Assembly: GCA_030272585.1 (NCBI GenBank)
Contig: BSYQ01000002.1
Span: 1,116,001 to 1,180,000 of the forward strand
DNA length: 64,000 bases
Direction: 5' to 3'
DNA from: Bryopsis sp. KO-2023
Taxonomy: Eukaryota; Chlorophyta; Ulvophyceae; Bryopsidales; Bryopsidaceae
Part shown: piece after piece, positions 47,328-58,531 of the stretch
Layout of the letters: every line of letters starts with the position of its first letter
Numbering within the stretch: position 1 is the first letter of the stretch
Position numbers and translations under genes: made by a program
Notes under the pieces: model-generated
Told to the model about the DNA's origin: nothing
The model's database searches: none
Seen by the model: the letters and a program-made list of their open reading frames with translations, nothing else

Positions 47328-50300
47328 GTTTAATGTTCTATGCTTGTATTACACATAGAAAACACACCGATATATAAAATACAATGGTCTTGATTCTCAA
47401 CATAAGGAAATTTTAATAATTACATCACCAAGTGAAAAAACTTGTCCCGAGTATTTTCTACTTGCAGCACTTTCGCATCCTTTGCCTGCAAACACTCAAC
47501 TTTTTGATCTTTAACTCAATCGAGCAGATTGTCAACCCGACCTTTACAAGATGATGCTACTTTTTGGGGGTTTTCCACGTCCATTAAAAGGCGTCAAAGC
47601 TACCCGGACATCGCAAACAAACTATGAACATCCCTAAAAGGGAGACGCACTATCTTTGTTGTATTGTTTGGCGAAACCCAAAAATGCCCAATCGAAAGAA
47701 TGCGTTGAACATCAAAATAGGCAATATAGGGTTGGGTACTGGTCGCTATACCGCAACCATTAAACCTCGAAGCTAATGACAATGGGTTCAAAAGATAGTT
47801 CATCTTAATTGCTTTTTCGAGGTAGCTTATTTCCTATCACTATTCGGTTAACTCTCGTCACCATCACTCCGTCCTCTATTATTATTTCCCTTTCTATTTA
47901 AGATGAAAACGGGTGGAAAATATTTTTATTATCCTTTATACAAATCATGTTTTCTAAGTTCTTGTCTAGACAATTAGCACAAGATTCAACCTTGGTGTTA
48001 GACAAGTTTTCGCAAAGGTCTGCCGATGCAGGTATGAATTTTGCTATGGACAAATGTGTGACGGCTTATTTTGGGGGTGTTCGTCTCACTTTGTAATTTT
48101 TTTTTTCGGCGAGTTATGTTCGTGCCGATATCTGATGCGAAATGAGGGTATTGCCCTCCCCTGAACCACATTTTTGCTCAAAGCCCGAATTCTCCGCCTT
48201 GGTGACAAAATGTTTCGAAATTCATATCCATGATATCACACCAAGGGGAAGGAACATACCAAGGGGTTGGATCAACGTTCCAAACAATGTTCCTAAAGCA
48301 TCCGAAGCTTTGGTTTCCCGGATCGACATTGACGTCCATATAGTCCAAGCCCATCTTCTTCATATCACGCATAAGGTGCTCCTCGTTCAGTGAATCACTT
48401 CGTCCTCTCTAACTCACGCCAACCCAAATTTCCTTACCATCAAATGTTGTTTCTGTTGCTAATATTTTGCAACATACAAAAAAAAATTACTAAACAAGTC
48501 CCCCAACCTACAATGAACTTTCTCAATGATGCTGGCCCAAAGCACGTGCATTGATGATTGTGAGGATTTTATAGCTAGTTAGGATAAGAGGGCAACGGCT
48601 GTACTTTATGTCCAAGGGGATCCAGTAAAATCATGCGATGTAAGTCACGCACACTCCGAACAGATCCAATATGATACGTCGCCGTGAGGTAATCATCCAG
48701 ATCCCTATGGCTTCCCCGTGTGCCCTTCCCTATCAACTCCCCCTTTTGTTTATCAACCTGCTCGCACATTGACTTGCTCCAAGACAAGTTCAGCACAGGG
48801 GCAACATTCTCATAAAAATAGCTCGTATCAAGAACAAGATATTCTTAAAGTCTTAAAATAGATTGACAAAAATATTGTCGCAATATTCGTCGTCGGCCTG
48901 AGCTCTATACTATGAAAAGTTTCATTGCGGGAGATAGTCTTTTTATGGAGACTTGAGTGGAAGGCATTGATGAAACTAACCGCCGTGTCGGTGGGGCTGG
49001 CGCAGGGAGTTGTGTCGGGGGTTGTAACACTTCCTCGACCGGTTCCGCATGCTCATGTTGAGGGGGTGGTGACATCGGCTGGGACGGGGTAGGGAATCTT
49101 CATTCACCGCTCACGGAAGTAGAGGTATGGTCGGGGCAGGTCGTCATGCCACAAAACGCATGGAGCGTATAGCCTGTGACGATGCAGGAGCGCTCCAAGG
49201 GCTGGCAGCTCGGTAATGAGCTTGGACGGGATGCGAAAGTCCTCGGTCGGCTAAAGAAAATCCCACAGGGGGCACTGGTTGACATCGTCCTATGACAGTT
49301 CGCCACCTTTCAACGCGCATAAGGCAAACATTACATCCGAATCGAAGCGGTCGGGGTTTATGCTTGTAGCGCTAGCTCAATCAACAAGGCTTGGTGCCAC
49401 GGGAAGTACCTCTGGGGTAAGTTTATATCCCGTGCTAGGTCGCCCCGTCGCCACCATTCACGTAGGGTACGACCCCCTACCCTGACCGTTTTAGTAAGGG
49501 TTACAGGGCTCACTCCTTGCTGCATATCTACATGACACCTCTTATGTTGAATGAAGATTGCATAAAGTCGAACACTAAATTGCTTGCTACATCTCGGGAT
49601 CAAGAGGTTTCCATCTTCCAAAATCTCTAGCCATGTTTCCCTAATATAAGACATGTAGAACCGATGCCGATATATATCATTTGCATTGTTCGGCAATATA
49701 TGTGTTTGTCAAGGGGTGGCATAATAACAAGGTTCCATGTCTTAACAATGTATGCTTGGTATCGAAAGCATGGGCAAACCTCCGTTGAATCACGAGTTTA
49801 CGTAAGAAGAAACCTGTGACATTCCATCCCCTCAGCTTTAATCGAGAAAAACAAAACCCACCACATTTAACGTCATCATCCGGCCATCAAATCGTTCTTC
49901 TCTGCTTTATTCGACGAAAATATCAACACACAAAAACACGATTGCCAATTCGACCTAACAGCGTTTCAAACCGAAATCGTGACAGAAAACTGGGTGTCGC
50001 TTCATTGTCGTTAGTTCCATGCAGACGTCAAATCCGGCCGTCACATCATTCATGTCGTACGCACTACTTGGTGTGACCTGAACCTGTGGGAGAACCCCAT
50101 CGAAACCACTCTCCCAAAGATCTCTTTTGCGCCGGGGTTTCCTCCAACAGGGAGAGCGCCGGCGAGGGTTGGACCCTTTCGTTGTGCAAGCTGTAGTCCC
50201 TAGCGTTGCATAAAACCTGATTAACATTATTACCTGATTCTTTTGTAATTATCAATCATTCGTCTCAACCGATCATACCATTGTTACCTCTTTTTCAAAA

Positions 50301-52338
50301 CCTAGAAGGTGATTGGTTCATGGGTCAGAAATCTGGCAACGCGCCCCCTAGGGGGGTCACCGCATCTAAGAGAGGAAAACAAATAAAACCGAGGACTTTG
50401 TGGGTTCGAATGCCACTCGGTTAGTATGATAAGTCATAGAATTTCCTTTTGCTTTCGTTGTCTCCTTTGTTTTTCTTGCTACAAAATTTTACATTTAATC
50501 TTGATATCGTTCAAATATTTTTGTGATTATAACAGCAATAACTAATTGCGTTCTTTGTAGGCCATCGTTCTATTTCTAGATATATCATCAAATTGAGTTG
50601 ATACACCAAGACCTCGGGATTTCATTTTGGCATCTCTTATTATCTTTACTTAAGCTCTTGGGTCCCTAAGCACCTCATTTTGGACATTTTGTCGAAGCTG
50701 GTTTTCAAGAAAAAGAGGGAGAAGTCGAGACCAAAGGGCAGTTCGCTCCACAATTTTGGTCTACCTTGCTTTTAAGTAAACCCTATGATTGCTTTCTCAT
50801 ATTGGGGCGGTTTATCAATATCTTAAGACTCTATCCAATCACAAAGTCTAACGGCAAAGAGGAGCCCAGTAGAGTAACCCCATTCATGGCCGCTGTCAAA
50901 AATAAGCTGAAGAAATTGGTACTATCGAAATGGAAAGTGTAATTGTGTCCGAGCAACAACTATTCGTGCATCCAAGAGGCCGATTGTCCTTAATGCCTTT
51001 ACATGGCACTTTCTGCCCCTGCCCATATGGCTCTTTTCTTCCTCGCAAAAATCCGGTAAGCTTCAGGGTTGCCCACAAATTTGTTCTAAATCTTTGACTT
51101 CAACGCCTATTCATATCACAATATAGAGCTAAAAGAAAGACTGGCTCCCTCTCGAATCTTGGCCACTCGTAAATCTCGATGTAACTCTTCGGGAAATATA
51201 CTAGAAGATGCAAATCTCATCGAGGTTCCTTCCATTTCACCTTCCATACGACCAGAAGAGATGACTTCGATTTATCATCTAGCACACTGAACATGAATTC
51301 AAACTCAAACAAGAGGTTAAAAAAAAAAACATAAAATAGACTTTTCTTTTGTCAAAAGATTGAAGGTTCTGCTTTTACTTACGCCTTCAAGAAAAGTGCT
51401 CGGGAGGTTTGAAAATGAATAGCACATAGCTTCAGTGAATATGAGAGGAGGGCTCGATCATATCAGCAAAAGAAAAATTCTCTAAATCGGGACTACTTTT
51501 GAGAAATCGTATCAACTTACCCGTCCAGTAAGGGAACACTCAAAAACGTGGTTAAGCAAAGACAATATCCAACAAGTGATACTTGGTTTTTGATATTTAA
51601 TTAATATGTCTATCTAACGTAGGGACTTCGAAAATAGTAAGAAGCATTTTTGTTATGGCCGTTCCACAGTGACCATTTTAGCTATGGGTCACTTTTGTCT
51701 AGCACTGGAGTTTTACCAATGAAACGTCCAACCTAGATATCGGGCGAGCAACTCGTGAGTCACGAGTCGTGACTCACGGCCCGTTGTTGAAGTGGGCAGT
51801 TAATGTGGAGCGTTAAGGGAGTTTTGAATGCGGGAAATGATTGTTAGGATGGTTGAAATGAGTTGGAGGTGTTAAAAGTAGTTGGGTTGAGTCAGTTTGG
51901 GTTTGGTGTATAAGGAAAGTACGGAAGGGAACATGGATGAACCTTGTAAATGTTGTTCGAAAGAAAACCTGCATGCAAGATGGAGGTATAGATTCGTCAT
52001 ACTCATCAACATGTCCAATCTTCGTTTTCTCTAATGTTCTAGTGATACTTCGCCGAGCACTTGGTGGGCAGCGAGGAAATCGCACACCACCACGCAAGTC
52101 GTTGATTTTCGGGGGTGTTAACTTCCTTGAAGCTTCCATAATCGTTACTTTTTAATAACCTTCGGTTGAGGTCAGAAGAGGTGTAGAATTGGGGAGCAAC
52201 CTGAAGGGCATCTTTAATCAAACACGGGGTTGCGGCTCAACCCCTTCTAACGACCCTAACATGGATAAATGCCAAAGAAAAGAAATTCAATTTCTTCAAC
52301 CACCAGGAACACTAACAGTGTTTAACATTGTAAAGAAC
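47328..52338. other. Gene-poor stretch left of the retrotransposon
   Basis: Minus frames at 48575-48796, 49100-49306 and 49358-49696 may be scraps of one decayed element, but no motif is clear. At about 50391-50425 a tRNA-like T-arm (GTGGGTTCGAATGCCAC) occurs, with a GC-rich block ahead of it. A palindrome lies at 51754-51778. The right boundary is the GAAC target duplication of the retrotransposon. Confidence 0.45.
51754..51778. repeat. Near-perfect palindrome, 12-bp arms
   Basis: CGTGAGTCACGA and TCGTGACTCACG are separated by one base. Outside lie CGGGC and GCCCG, extending the symmetry. Confidence 0.9.
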
Positions 52339-52551
52339 TGTGAGCGCCAAAGCGGTAGATGACTGAAATGAGGCAATAGTGGACGAAAGGAAGTGGTGCT
52401 GTGTAACGTGGGGTAGTGCGATAGTGAGGGAATCTTGTGGCTAGTATTGATTAGTCGTGGGAAGGTATAAAGTTCGACAGGGGAAACTTGTAAACAATAG
52501 ATAGCGAACGTTTGTTCGCGTTGCGATAGCCTGCGCTCAAAGTTTGTTACA
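52339..52551 (+). repeat. 5' LTR of the Ty3/gypsy element
   Basis: Starts TGTGAGCGCC and ends GTTTGTTACA (TG...CA). It contains GGTATAAAG, a possible TATA box, about 80-90 bases before its end. Confidence 0.97.
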
Positions 52552-52563
52552 TGGTTTCGGAGC
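52552..52563 (+). promoter_or_regulatory. Primer binding site, tRNA-Met-like
   Basis: TGGTTTCGGAGC directly abuts the 5' LTR. It resembles the common tRNA-Met primer site TGGTATCAGAGC with two differences, so a tRNA-Met primer is likely but not certain. Confidence 0.65.
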
Positions 52564-52566
52564 TGA

Positions 52567-55137
52567 ACTCGGTCTATTCGGTCGTATAAAGTTCGCACGC
52601 TGGCTCGCTTAGGCGTTGAACTCGAAGAGCTCGACCTCGAACTATCCTTCAGTGATAGCTCGTTTGCAACCGCAAAAGGACAGCGAACCAGCGAGGACGC
52701 AGATACGCGCTCTCACGACTTGGCACAAGGACGTGCTACCTCAGACACGTCGAGTGTGACAGACCTCGGCAAGCAAGCTAAGTGGCGTAACACGCCTTGG
52801 TTTGAAACTGACGAACATCTTTTTTTTCCGGACATATCGCGTCCTAGGAAGGACCGCAGGCATGACATGGCTGACGTTGAAAAGATACAGAGAGTGACGA
52901 AATGGACAAGGGAGACGGCAGGCTGGCTCGTCCCGTATGCCGAGGTCACAGAGGAAGAGACCACGGAGAGAGCACGTGTAATTCTTAAGCACGTTGCGCC
53001 GACCACACATGAAGGACGCGCAATCTACAAAATGATTACGAATGCGCTGAAGGCTACAGAGTGGTTTATTCAAGACCCAGACAATCCTGAGCGAAGGATT
53101 CGATTGACTGACGAGGAACGCATAGAGACTGCGTGCTGGGATTCTATCAAGGCGAACCTAAACAATCTCCTTCCAACGGAGAGTATTCTAAGTCCGGAAC
53201 AAAGGATCCTGTCGTTGAAGAAAGAAAAAGGGGAGTCCCTGTTGGCGTTTACGAGCAGGTTCAAGACTGTTTGTGACGAATATCCCCATGTGGCCCCGTC
53301 GAGAAAGCTGCAGTTGTTACTAAACAAACTGCCAACGGATGTTCGAAATACATTAGCGGGATATGATATCCTGCAGACGAGTCTCGACCAAGTCATCCAG
53401 GTCGTTCGCAGGAGAACAGATTGGTTACTCGCTGGAAATTTGAGTGATAAAGGGGTCGAGGATGCTATGGAGATCGACGCTCTGGAGTTGAGTAAGGGAA
53501 GTGTTTCGGCTTTGGAAGGAACCTCGTCGCATGTGGATACGCTGAGACGCGTGCCTATTTCCACGCTCAAACACTATGTTGCTGATTTCGCGAAACGAGA
53601 TAAACGCTTTCGTTTGTTTTTGACCTATCTCGTGAAAAGCCAAGGTACTGGAGAAGGAGGGGAAAAGGCACGCCCATTCACTCGTCAGCGTCCCAGAGGA
53701 GGTCGTGACAAACAGCCTGGGATATTTCATGTGGATACTAACGACGCCACGAAGGATGACAAAGTTGACGAGTATTTTGAGGACGATATTTTCGCTGAAG
53801 AAGATCATATGGCAGAGGAAGGTGAAATAGTGAATGTCGCCATCGCTGACGAAATGGACAAGGCAGGCATCAATTTCGCAAGCTCGCTGTTATATTGCCC
53901 AGTGGTTTTGAATGATCGCGTTACGATGAATGGACTGGTCGACACTGGTGCATCGATATCGATTATCTCCTCTCGCACCTTGAAGCGAGCTGGGTCTGAG
54001 CTGAAAGTTGACATGGCGCGCTCAGCTATACGCTGTTTTAACCAAACAACGTTGCAGGCGAAAGGAGTTACAGAGATGCACGTGACCCAGGGAACAGAGA
54101 TAGGACTTGGGCCAAAATTCTGGTCCGGCTACGGTCCGGTCCGGTTACGGTCGAGTTACGGTTCCGTATTACGGCCGTAACTCCGTACCGTAACCGGAGT
54201 AATATGTTGTTTTTACGGTACGGAACAGGTACGGTATAGCTACGGTAGCCCCTAAATCATCGTGAAGTAGTGTGGTTCAGTGCTAAAGCGTTAGGCTGTA
54301 GTCTGTAAGGTCGTGGGTTCGAATCCCCCTGGGTTCCTTTGGGTTCTCGGGACCCTGCGGGGGTTACTATTTACGGTTTACGGTTGGTACGGTGGTTACG
54401 GTCGGTACGGTCCGGTACCGGAGCAGTACGGAGTGGTACGGTGGTCCGGTTCCGAGCACGAAAACCACTCCGGTCCGGACCGTAACTACCGTAACCGTAA
54501 GTGACCGGAGTGGGGTTACGGTACGGTTTACGGTACCGTAACCGGAAAGTCCTATCTCTGCCAGGGAAAGAAAACCATGTTGCATGAGTTCATGGTTTGT
54601 GATGAGGTTTCGCATGATCTGCTGGTGGGCAACGACTTATTAAAGCGATTTGAGTGCAGGATTAATCTAGCGAAAGGTTTAATCGAGATGAGTCGACAAA
54701 CGGCAGTGCAGTGTTTGGCTGTTCGAGGCGAAAACACATATACCAAAGGCGTCGAGGCAAAGGAGGTTGCACCCACGACAGTTACGATCCAGGCTACAGA
54801 AAGAGGAGTGGTGGAACCAGTGCAGCGAGGCGAGAATGTTTTTATTCCAGTGGGTCGTTCTTTCGTGATCGCATCGAAGGCTTCTCGCACTTTCATACTG
54901 CCGTTTCGCGCAGACCGCAGTATCCCTGTTTTCGACTCTGGACGCATGCCTATCGGCCTCCTCACATCATCGTCGCTATGGGAAGCAGGAAAACCTCTTA
55001 AGGTAACGGTTTTCAATGCTTCGAGCAGGGCAGTTCACGTTGGCAGTCGCACTGCTGTGGTTGGATTGTCAGTGGGTGATTTTCGATTTCAAATTCAATT
55101 AGCTCATCAGGACAGTAAACGCATTCGGTGCGTTTAA
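52567..55137 (+). CDS. gag: Retrotransposon Gag-protease (interrupted by a hAT-type element)
   Basis: The frame is open from 52567 (after TGA) to TAA at 55135-55137, apart from the inserted element. The Gag part has a capsid-like helical stretch (EQRILSLKKEKGESLLAF, LLLNKLPTDVRNTLAGYD) and a basic patch RQRPRGGRDK; I see no CCHC knuckle. The protease has LVDTGASISIIS near 53937 and the later LVGNDLL piece near 54622. The element at 54095-54560 with its 8-bp duplication adds 474 bp, a multiple of three, but introduces stops. The first in-frame ATG is at 52867, inside the Gag-like part, so the true start is unresolved and may be non-ATG or a lost ATG. Confidence 0.85.
54095..54560. mobile_element. 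hAT-type element of ACGGT oligomers with tRNA-like core, 466 bp
   Basis: Perfect 14-bp termini CAGAGATAGGACTT / AAGTCCTATCTCTG are flanked by the 8-bp duplication CCAGGGAA (54087-54094 and 54561-54568). Both flanks are retrotransposon coding sequence, which proves insertion. The interior consists of ACGGT/TACGG/CCGGT words in both orientations around a tRNA-like core (54271-54336): box A-like GTGGTTCAGTGCT and box B-like GGGTTCGAATCCC. Confidence 0.95.
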
Positions 55138-58100
55138 TGGAGCAATAAACGATGGAAATAAAGACTCAGAAATGGATGTGAAGAGTTTGTTATTGTCACA
55201 CATTCAAAAAAAATATGCTGAGCTATTTTCACAGCCCATCGGGAAATTTAATAAAGAGACAGTTGAGGACATGCCTTTTATTTCCTCGGATTCTTTTTCT
55301 AACTTTCGCCAAAGAGATTTGACTGGGCGTTTTTTTGAAGTAGTGAAACGTGAAGTGGCAGAATGGGTTAGCTTGGGGCTGGTAAAGAAGGTGTCTTTTA
55401 CACCTAAGGTGATGACTCCTTTAGTCGTCGTTCCCAAACCCCGCAGTCAAAAACTGCGGGTTTGTTTTGATTTCAGGATGCTTAATGCTAGCATTAAGCA
55501 AGTTTATTCACCTCCACTGGATAGAGGGGCTATTTTGAAACGAATGCAAAAAAAGAAAGTCTTTTCACAATTAGACATTGCCTCTGCCTTTATGTGCATT
55601 CCTATTTCTGATGGAATAGCCACATATTTTGGTTTTGAGTTCGGAGGTCAAAACTATGTGATGACAAGGCTAAAAGAGGGCTATCACAATAGCATGCATT
55701 ACTATATGCGTGCTATGCACTTTACTTTGGCAAAAGTGCGAACAAAGCTACCGCTAGGAGTCGAACTGCATGCATATGTTGACGACCCGGCGTTAGCCAC
55801 TGACGATATGGCGACGCATCGCGTCGCGCTGGACATTTTACTGGATGAACTCCACAAGGATGGCTGGAGCCTCCAACTCGAAAAGTGTGAGTTTTTTAGT
55901 TCTTCTATCTTTTTTCTTGGCGTGCATGTGAGTTCCACTGGTTTCAAAATGGATCCTCAAACGCTTAATAAAATCGAGGATCTTCCTATTCCTCAAAACA
56001 AATTTGATTTGCGCGGTTTCTTTGGGTTGATGAATGGGTTAGCGAGTTTTCATCCGTTTTTGCATCGCACAGTTGCGCCACTGAAGTGTTTTCGATCGGC
56101 TGATCCAGTGGCTTTTCAAACTGATGATTTTCGTTCTTTGTGGCAGTCGTTGGTTTCTTCGTTGACTAATAAACTCTGGGGCTTAGATTTTTTTGACCAC
56201 ACCTCTAAGGAACCGATGAAAATTTTCCTAGACTCTTCCAGTGTCGGGCATGTGGCTGTTTTACTACAGGGCGAACGAATCATTCAGTTTTGGAGTTCGA
56301 TCAACTCCCGTTCGTGGTCCTCTAGCAATCATGCAGAATTAGATGGCTTTTGCAAAGCAGTGGCTGCTTTTCAGCCTTTTTTAGTCGATCGTCCTTTTTC
56401 GGTTTTTACCGATAATAAGGCTGTTCTTGGGATTTTTAATCCTGAGAATCATTCGCTGTTTGTATTACGGCGACTGGATGATATACAATCTCTGTGTATC
56501 TGTCCTTTTTCTGTGGAGCACATTGCTGGTGCGCACAATATCCTGGCCGATGTGTTGTCGCGCTATGAGTATTTCGCAGGAAAGCGTTCTGTCGCTTCTC
56601 ATGATGCGGCTGCAGTGGATTTGACCTCGCCTTCTCCTATTCCTACGCCATGGCTGGCTTCGCTGTTGACTGATGCGTATACCGGTCCTGTGTGGCGTTT
56701 GCTGACCACTAATGAGGTGGACGGATGGTTGTTGGATACTCGAGTGGAAGAGGTTCGCCCGCAATTTCGTATTCAGGAGGGTCGTTTGCTCAAGTTGTCC
56801 AAAGTCGGCACTTGGCGTTTGATGATTCCTAAGCAATACGCCCCTGCTCTGTTAAAGAAAGCACACGATGATCTAGGACATAGTAATCGTGCTTTAACTG
56901 AGGAACGACTCGCCGCTCGCTATGTTTGGGATGGAATGCATCGCGACATCAAGAGGTATGTCGACTCCTGTGAAGAGTGCCAGTGATAGTGAAGCTTGTG
57001 GGTGACGCGATAGTGGTCGGCTGTGTTGGTTGGATTCGTGATAACTTGCTGGCAAACGCAAGTATACTTGTGGGGTTTGTTGGTTTAGACAACTCTCTAG
57101 CTAGCGCGGTTGTGAACGCTACTAGAGCACTTGGGTTGGGAAGTGATTGCGTCAAGCAAACACTTAACACACACACAAGCGGGAACACACCAATCCCACG
57201 AATCCCGAGTTCTTACACTAGAATGGAATGTCAAAACAACGAGTGGGCCTCTTAAGTACCCCTAAGTGTAGTACGCTGACGCATGCCCCAAACTCTGGGT
57301 CTAATCTGTCTTACTCGTGAACCCACATGCGTCAGCCACCCTCGGCTCTAACCCAAACTACCTCGTAGCGCTAAAATACTAACAGCCAGCGCTGTCTCAA
57401 AATCGCTCCCACAGCGGAATTGCGGCCAATCAAAGAGATGGAACCTTGGGGACTGGTGGGCTTAGATTTTATTGGTCCGTTACCCCAAAGTGGTAACTGT
57501 CGATATATTCTCGTGGCGATCGACTATGCTACGCGATGGCCAGAAGCTAAAGGAGTGGAGCTGGCGGACAGTAAGACGATCTGTGCATTTTTGGACACTC
57601 TTCGATTTCGTTTTGGAACGCCCAGGCGCATTATTACAGACAATGCGCCAGCATTTGTGAGTGAACAGGTCCAAGCATATTTAGGTGACCATGGAATAGG
57701 GCGGCTTGAAATTTCAGCTTATTCGCCTAAAACAAATGGGTGTGTCGAGCGAATGAACCGGACGATTATGAATGCACTAAAGAAAAGCTGCTTGGGAAAA
57801 GGGCATGAGTGGGTGAATCATTTGGAACGTGTGCTTTACGGGATACGCACACAGCGAAATGCTACTACGCAGATGACTCCTTTTGAAGTCATGTATGGGT
57901 TCAAGCCGCGAGACTGGATGGATGATGCAGTCACCCAAGAGATTTTGGAACAGCAGGAAAGTACTTCAACAGTTCTCAGGCTTTCGCGATTGGAAGACAA
58001 TCGCATACTGGCGAATCAACAAATGACAAAGGCGCAGTCGAGAATGCGGTCGTCTTATGATGCTACAAAACGTGGGTCGCAGAGAAAGGAGTTTCGATTG

Positions 58101-58301
58101 GGTATGGCTGTTTTACTTAAAAATGAACGAGGTCAAAAGAATAGCAAATTTGCAGGTCGCTGGAAAGGCCCATTTAAAATAGTCAGTGATTATGGATCCG
58201 GGATTTTTTTAATGGCAACACCTAAAGGTGCACTGCTGAAAGGCTTAGTGCATCATGATCGATTGATTCGATATGAGAAAAGGGACGAAAAAGGAGTTTA
58301 G
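55103..58301 (+). CDS. pol: Retrotransposon Pol: RT, RNase H, integrase (interrupted by a solo LTR)
   Basis: The frame is open from 55103 and +1 relative to Gag-protease. Reverse transcriptase has KLRVCFDFRMLN, FSQLDIASAF and the catalytic AYVDD. RNase H has the Asp/Glu/Asp set (FLDSSS, NHAELDG, FTDNKA). Integrase has a His-His-Cys-Cys zinc site (HDDLGH...CEEC), then GLDFIGPLP, ITDNAPAFVS and GCVERMNRT giving the DDE triad, and a C-terminal GRWKGPFKIV (GPY/F-type) module. No chromodomain is seen. The solo LTR falls directly after CEECQ; excluding it and one duplication (406 bp), the reading frame continues into the integrase core. The stop is TAG at 58299-58301, just before the 3' LTR. Confidence 0.93.
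56984..57384. mobile_element. Solo LTR of another element, 401 bp
   Basis: Starts TGATAGTG and ends ACTAACA (TG...CA with short imperfect inverted ends). It is flanked by the 5-bp duplication GCCAG (56979-56983 and 57385-57389) and inserted in the integrase frame. It has no coding capacity and is unrelated to the host LTR by eye. A small non-autonomous LTR-type element is the alternative. Confidence 0.85.
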
Positions 58302-58314
58302 CACAAAAGAAGCG

Positions 58315-58527
58315 TGTGAGCGCCAAAGCGGTAGATGACTGAAATGAGGCAATAGTGGACGAAAGGAAGTGGTGCTGTGTAACGTGGGGTAGTGCGATAG
58401 TGAGGGAATCTTGTGGCTAGTATTGATTAGTCGTGGGAAGGTATAAAGTTCGACAGGGGAAACTTGTAAACAATAGATAGCGAACGTTTGTTCGCGTTGA
58501 GATAGCCTGCGCTCAAAGTTTGTTACA
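58315..58527 (+). repeat. 3' LTR of the Ty3/gypsy element
   Basis: Same 213 bp as the 5' LTR with one visible difference. It is preceded by the purine-rich AAAAGAAGCG, a weak polypurine tract. Confidence 0.97.
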
Positions 58528-58531
58528 GAAC

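Larger units (their letters stand above)
52339..58527 (+). mobile_element. Ty3/gypsy LTR retrotransposon with two nested insertions
   Basis: Two 213-bp LTRs flank gag-protease and pol frames in the order protease, RT, RNase H, integrase, which defines Ty3/gypsy. The 4-bp target duplication GAAC lies at 52335-52338 and 58528-58531. By eye the LTRs differ at a single base (GTTGCGATAG against GTTGAGATAG), so insertion was recent. A hAT-type element (54095-54560) and a solo LTR (56984-57384) split the coding part. Without them and their duplications the element is about 5.3 kb. Confidence 0.97.
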
